Below are positions 13,703-14,214 of a stretch of DNA of 14,214 nt, piece by piece. Position numbers and translations under genes: made by a program. Under the pieces are notes generated by a model. That model searched no databases. It had not been told where the DNA came from and saw only the letters and a list, made by a program, of their open reading frames with translations. The DNA lies in the NCBI GenBank assembly GCA_002292805.1, contig DBCA01000030.1, forward strand, positions 761-14,974. Reading direction: 5' to 3'. Positions within the stretch are counted from its first letter, which is position 1; each line of letters starts with the position of its first letter. Origin of the DNA: Caryophanales bacterium UBA970 (GTDB lineage: Bacteria > Bacillota_I > Bacilli_A > RFN20 > CAG-826).

Positions 13703-14214
13703 TAATATTCTTTAGGAAAGACGAAGCCACTTCGTTTTGTATTCAAGGGTTTGATCATTCGTTGAATCAGGTCAGCCTTCACTTTTAATAGAGGAGGAAT
13801 GGATAGGGCTTCACCAAGAGTTTCATAAGGTTCTTCTGCATCGATGAAACCAGGCCCCTCGGTGGCAAATTCAAACAACACTCGACCATAAACTCTGGCA
13901 TAGAGTGACTGAAAATAATAGCGGTCCACAAACCCTGAATTTGGAACCTGATGTTGGAGTAAATGGATTCGCCACTCATCAAGTTCATCTCGGTTTTGAA
14001 TGCGAAAGGCTACATGATGAACCGTGCCATATCCTTGAATCGCTTGGCCCAACATGCGTTGATAATCAATCACCACGCCGGCACCATTACCCCCTGGGGC
14101 CATTTCAAATAAAGTTAATGATCCTTCTCTTTGTTTTACGGTCATCCCCATCAATTGGGTGAGTTGTTTTTCCATGACGGGTAAATCGTTGACGCGAATA
14201 AATATCGGTCCTAA
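13702..14214 (-). CDS. Ring-cleaving extradiol dioxygenase, VOC family (MhqO-like), 5' end cut by window
   Basis: The frame is open from the stop at 13702 to the last base (170 codons visible). It does not start at the internal ATG at 14175: the upstream codons read LGPIFIRVNDLPV, the expected opening of a VOC domain. Later come GYGTVHHVAFRI, with a metal-ligand histidine, then VDRYYFQSLYARV and VLFEFATEGPGF with the ligand glutamate, and a tail rich in LGEALSIPPLL. This is the C-terminal half of the roughly 310-residue ring-cleaving dioxygenases such as Bacillus MhqO, which open hydroquinone/catechol rings using a metal ion in quinone detoxification. The N-terminal VOC module lies outside the window. 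It overlaps the next gene by one base. Confidence 0.87.
   Translation of the reverse strand, partial: LGPIFIRVNDLPVMEKQLTQLMGMTVKQREGSLTLFEMAPGGNGAGVVIDYQRMLGQAIQGYGTVHHVAFRIQNRDELDEWRIHLLQHQVPNSGFVDRYYFQSLYARVYGRVLFEFATEGPGFIDAEEPYETLGEALSIPPLLKVKADLIQRMIKPLNTKRSGFVFPKEY

Noticed and set aside
13702..14175. A complete 157-residue glyoxalase starting at 14175
   Set aside because: The frame is open to the window edge and the upstream codons continue a typical VOC domain, so the gene is truncated, not short.
1..14214. CRISPR arrays, tRNA or rRNA genes, insertion sequences, prophage or toxin-antitoxin pairs
   Set aside because: No regularly spaced repeats, cloverleaf-like stretches, transposase or integrase motifs were seen, and coding sequence fills nearly all of the window.

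Overview
The window looks like a compact piece of a chromosome from a low-GC, monoderm-type bacterium in the Firmicutes/Mollicutes area. Acholeplasma- or Izemoplasma-like lineages would fit, but I cannot fix the genus. Grounds: AT-rich sequence, almost all stops TAA, lipoprotein-type binding protein, a zinc-less MsrB of the Bacillus kind, and AGGAGG-type ribosome binding sites next to several genes with none. Every recognisable gene reads through with TGG as its tryptophan codon and no internal TGA, so TGA is not used as tryptophan here. There are 14 genes (12 whole after start correction, 2 cut by the window edges). No gap exceeds 100 bases. I saw no rRNA, tRNA, CRISPR array, insertion sequence or prophage.

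Layout. (1) 1-2604, minus strand: a high-affinity zinc ABC importer, znuA-znuC-znuB, with overlapping genes. It is followed, by an ATGA overlap, by the first 24 codons of what looks like a Fur-family regulator running off the left edge. A perfect 15-bp inverted repeat sits directly upstream of znuA and is a good operator candidate. (2) 2588-5651, minus: an ABC ATPase fused to an FtsX/MacB-type permease, then a six-helix Pr6Pr-like membrane protein. (3) 5750-7030, minus: an ArsB/NhaD-type ion transporter, divergent from (4) 7089-7922, plus: a beta-hydroxyacid dehydrogenase. (5) 7925-9938, minus: a PLP enzyme that looks like bacterial serine palmitoyltransferase, overlapping a short-chain dehydrogenase. 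Together they could make a reduced long-chain amino alcohol (sphingoid-base chemistry). (6) 10027-11376, plus: msrB and a PAP2 phosphatase, divergent from (5) across an 88-base spacer with two back-to-back extended -10 promoters built on one palindrome. (7) 11386-14214, minus: a ring-cleaving (MhqO-type) dioxygenase cut by the right edge, a one-helix exported protein of unknown function, a RimJ/RimL-type acetyltransferase and a DHA3-type MFS exporter.

How the genes work together. The zinc block is a self-contained uptake operon, probably carrying its own repressor. The serine-palmitoyltransferase-like pair is the most interesting metabolic unit: sphingolipids are uncommon in this part of the bacterial tree, although they have been reported in an acholeplasma. 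The right-hand block (quinone/ring-cleavage dioxygenase, acetyltransferase, efflux pump) has the look of a small stress or detoxification cluster. That reading is inference. Convergent genes nearly touch (2 and 9 bases apart) without recognisable terminators, so opposing transcripts probably overlap.
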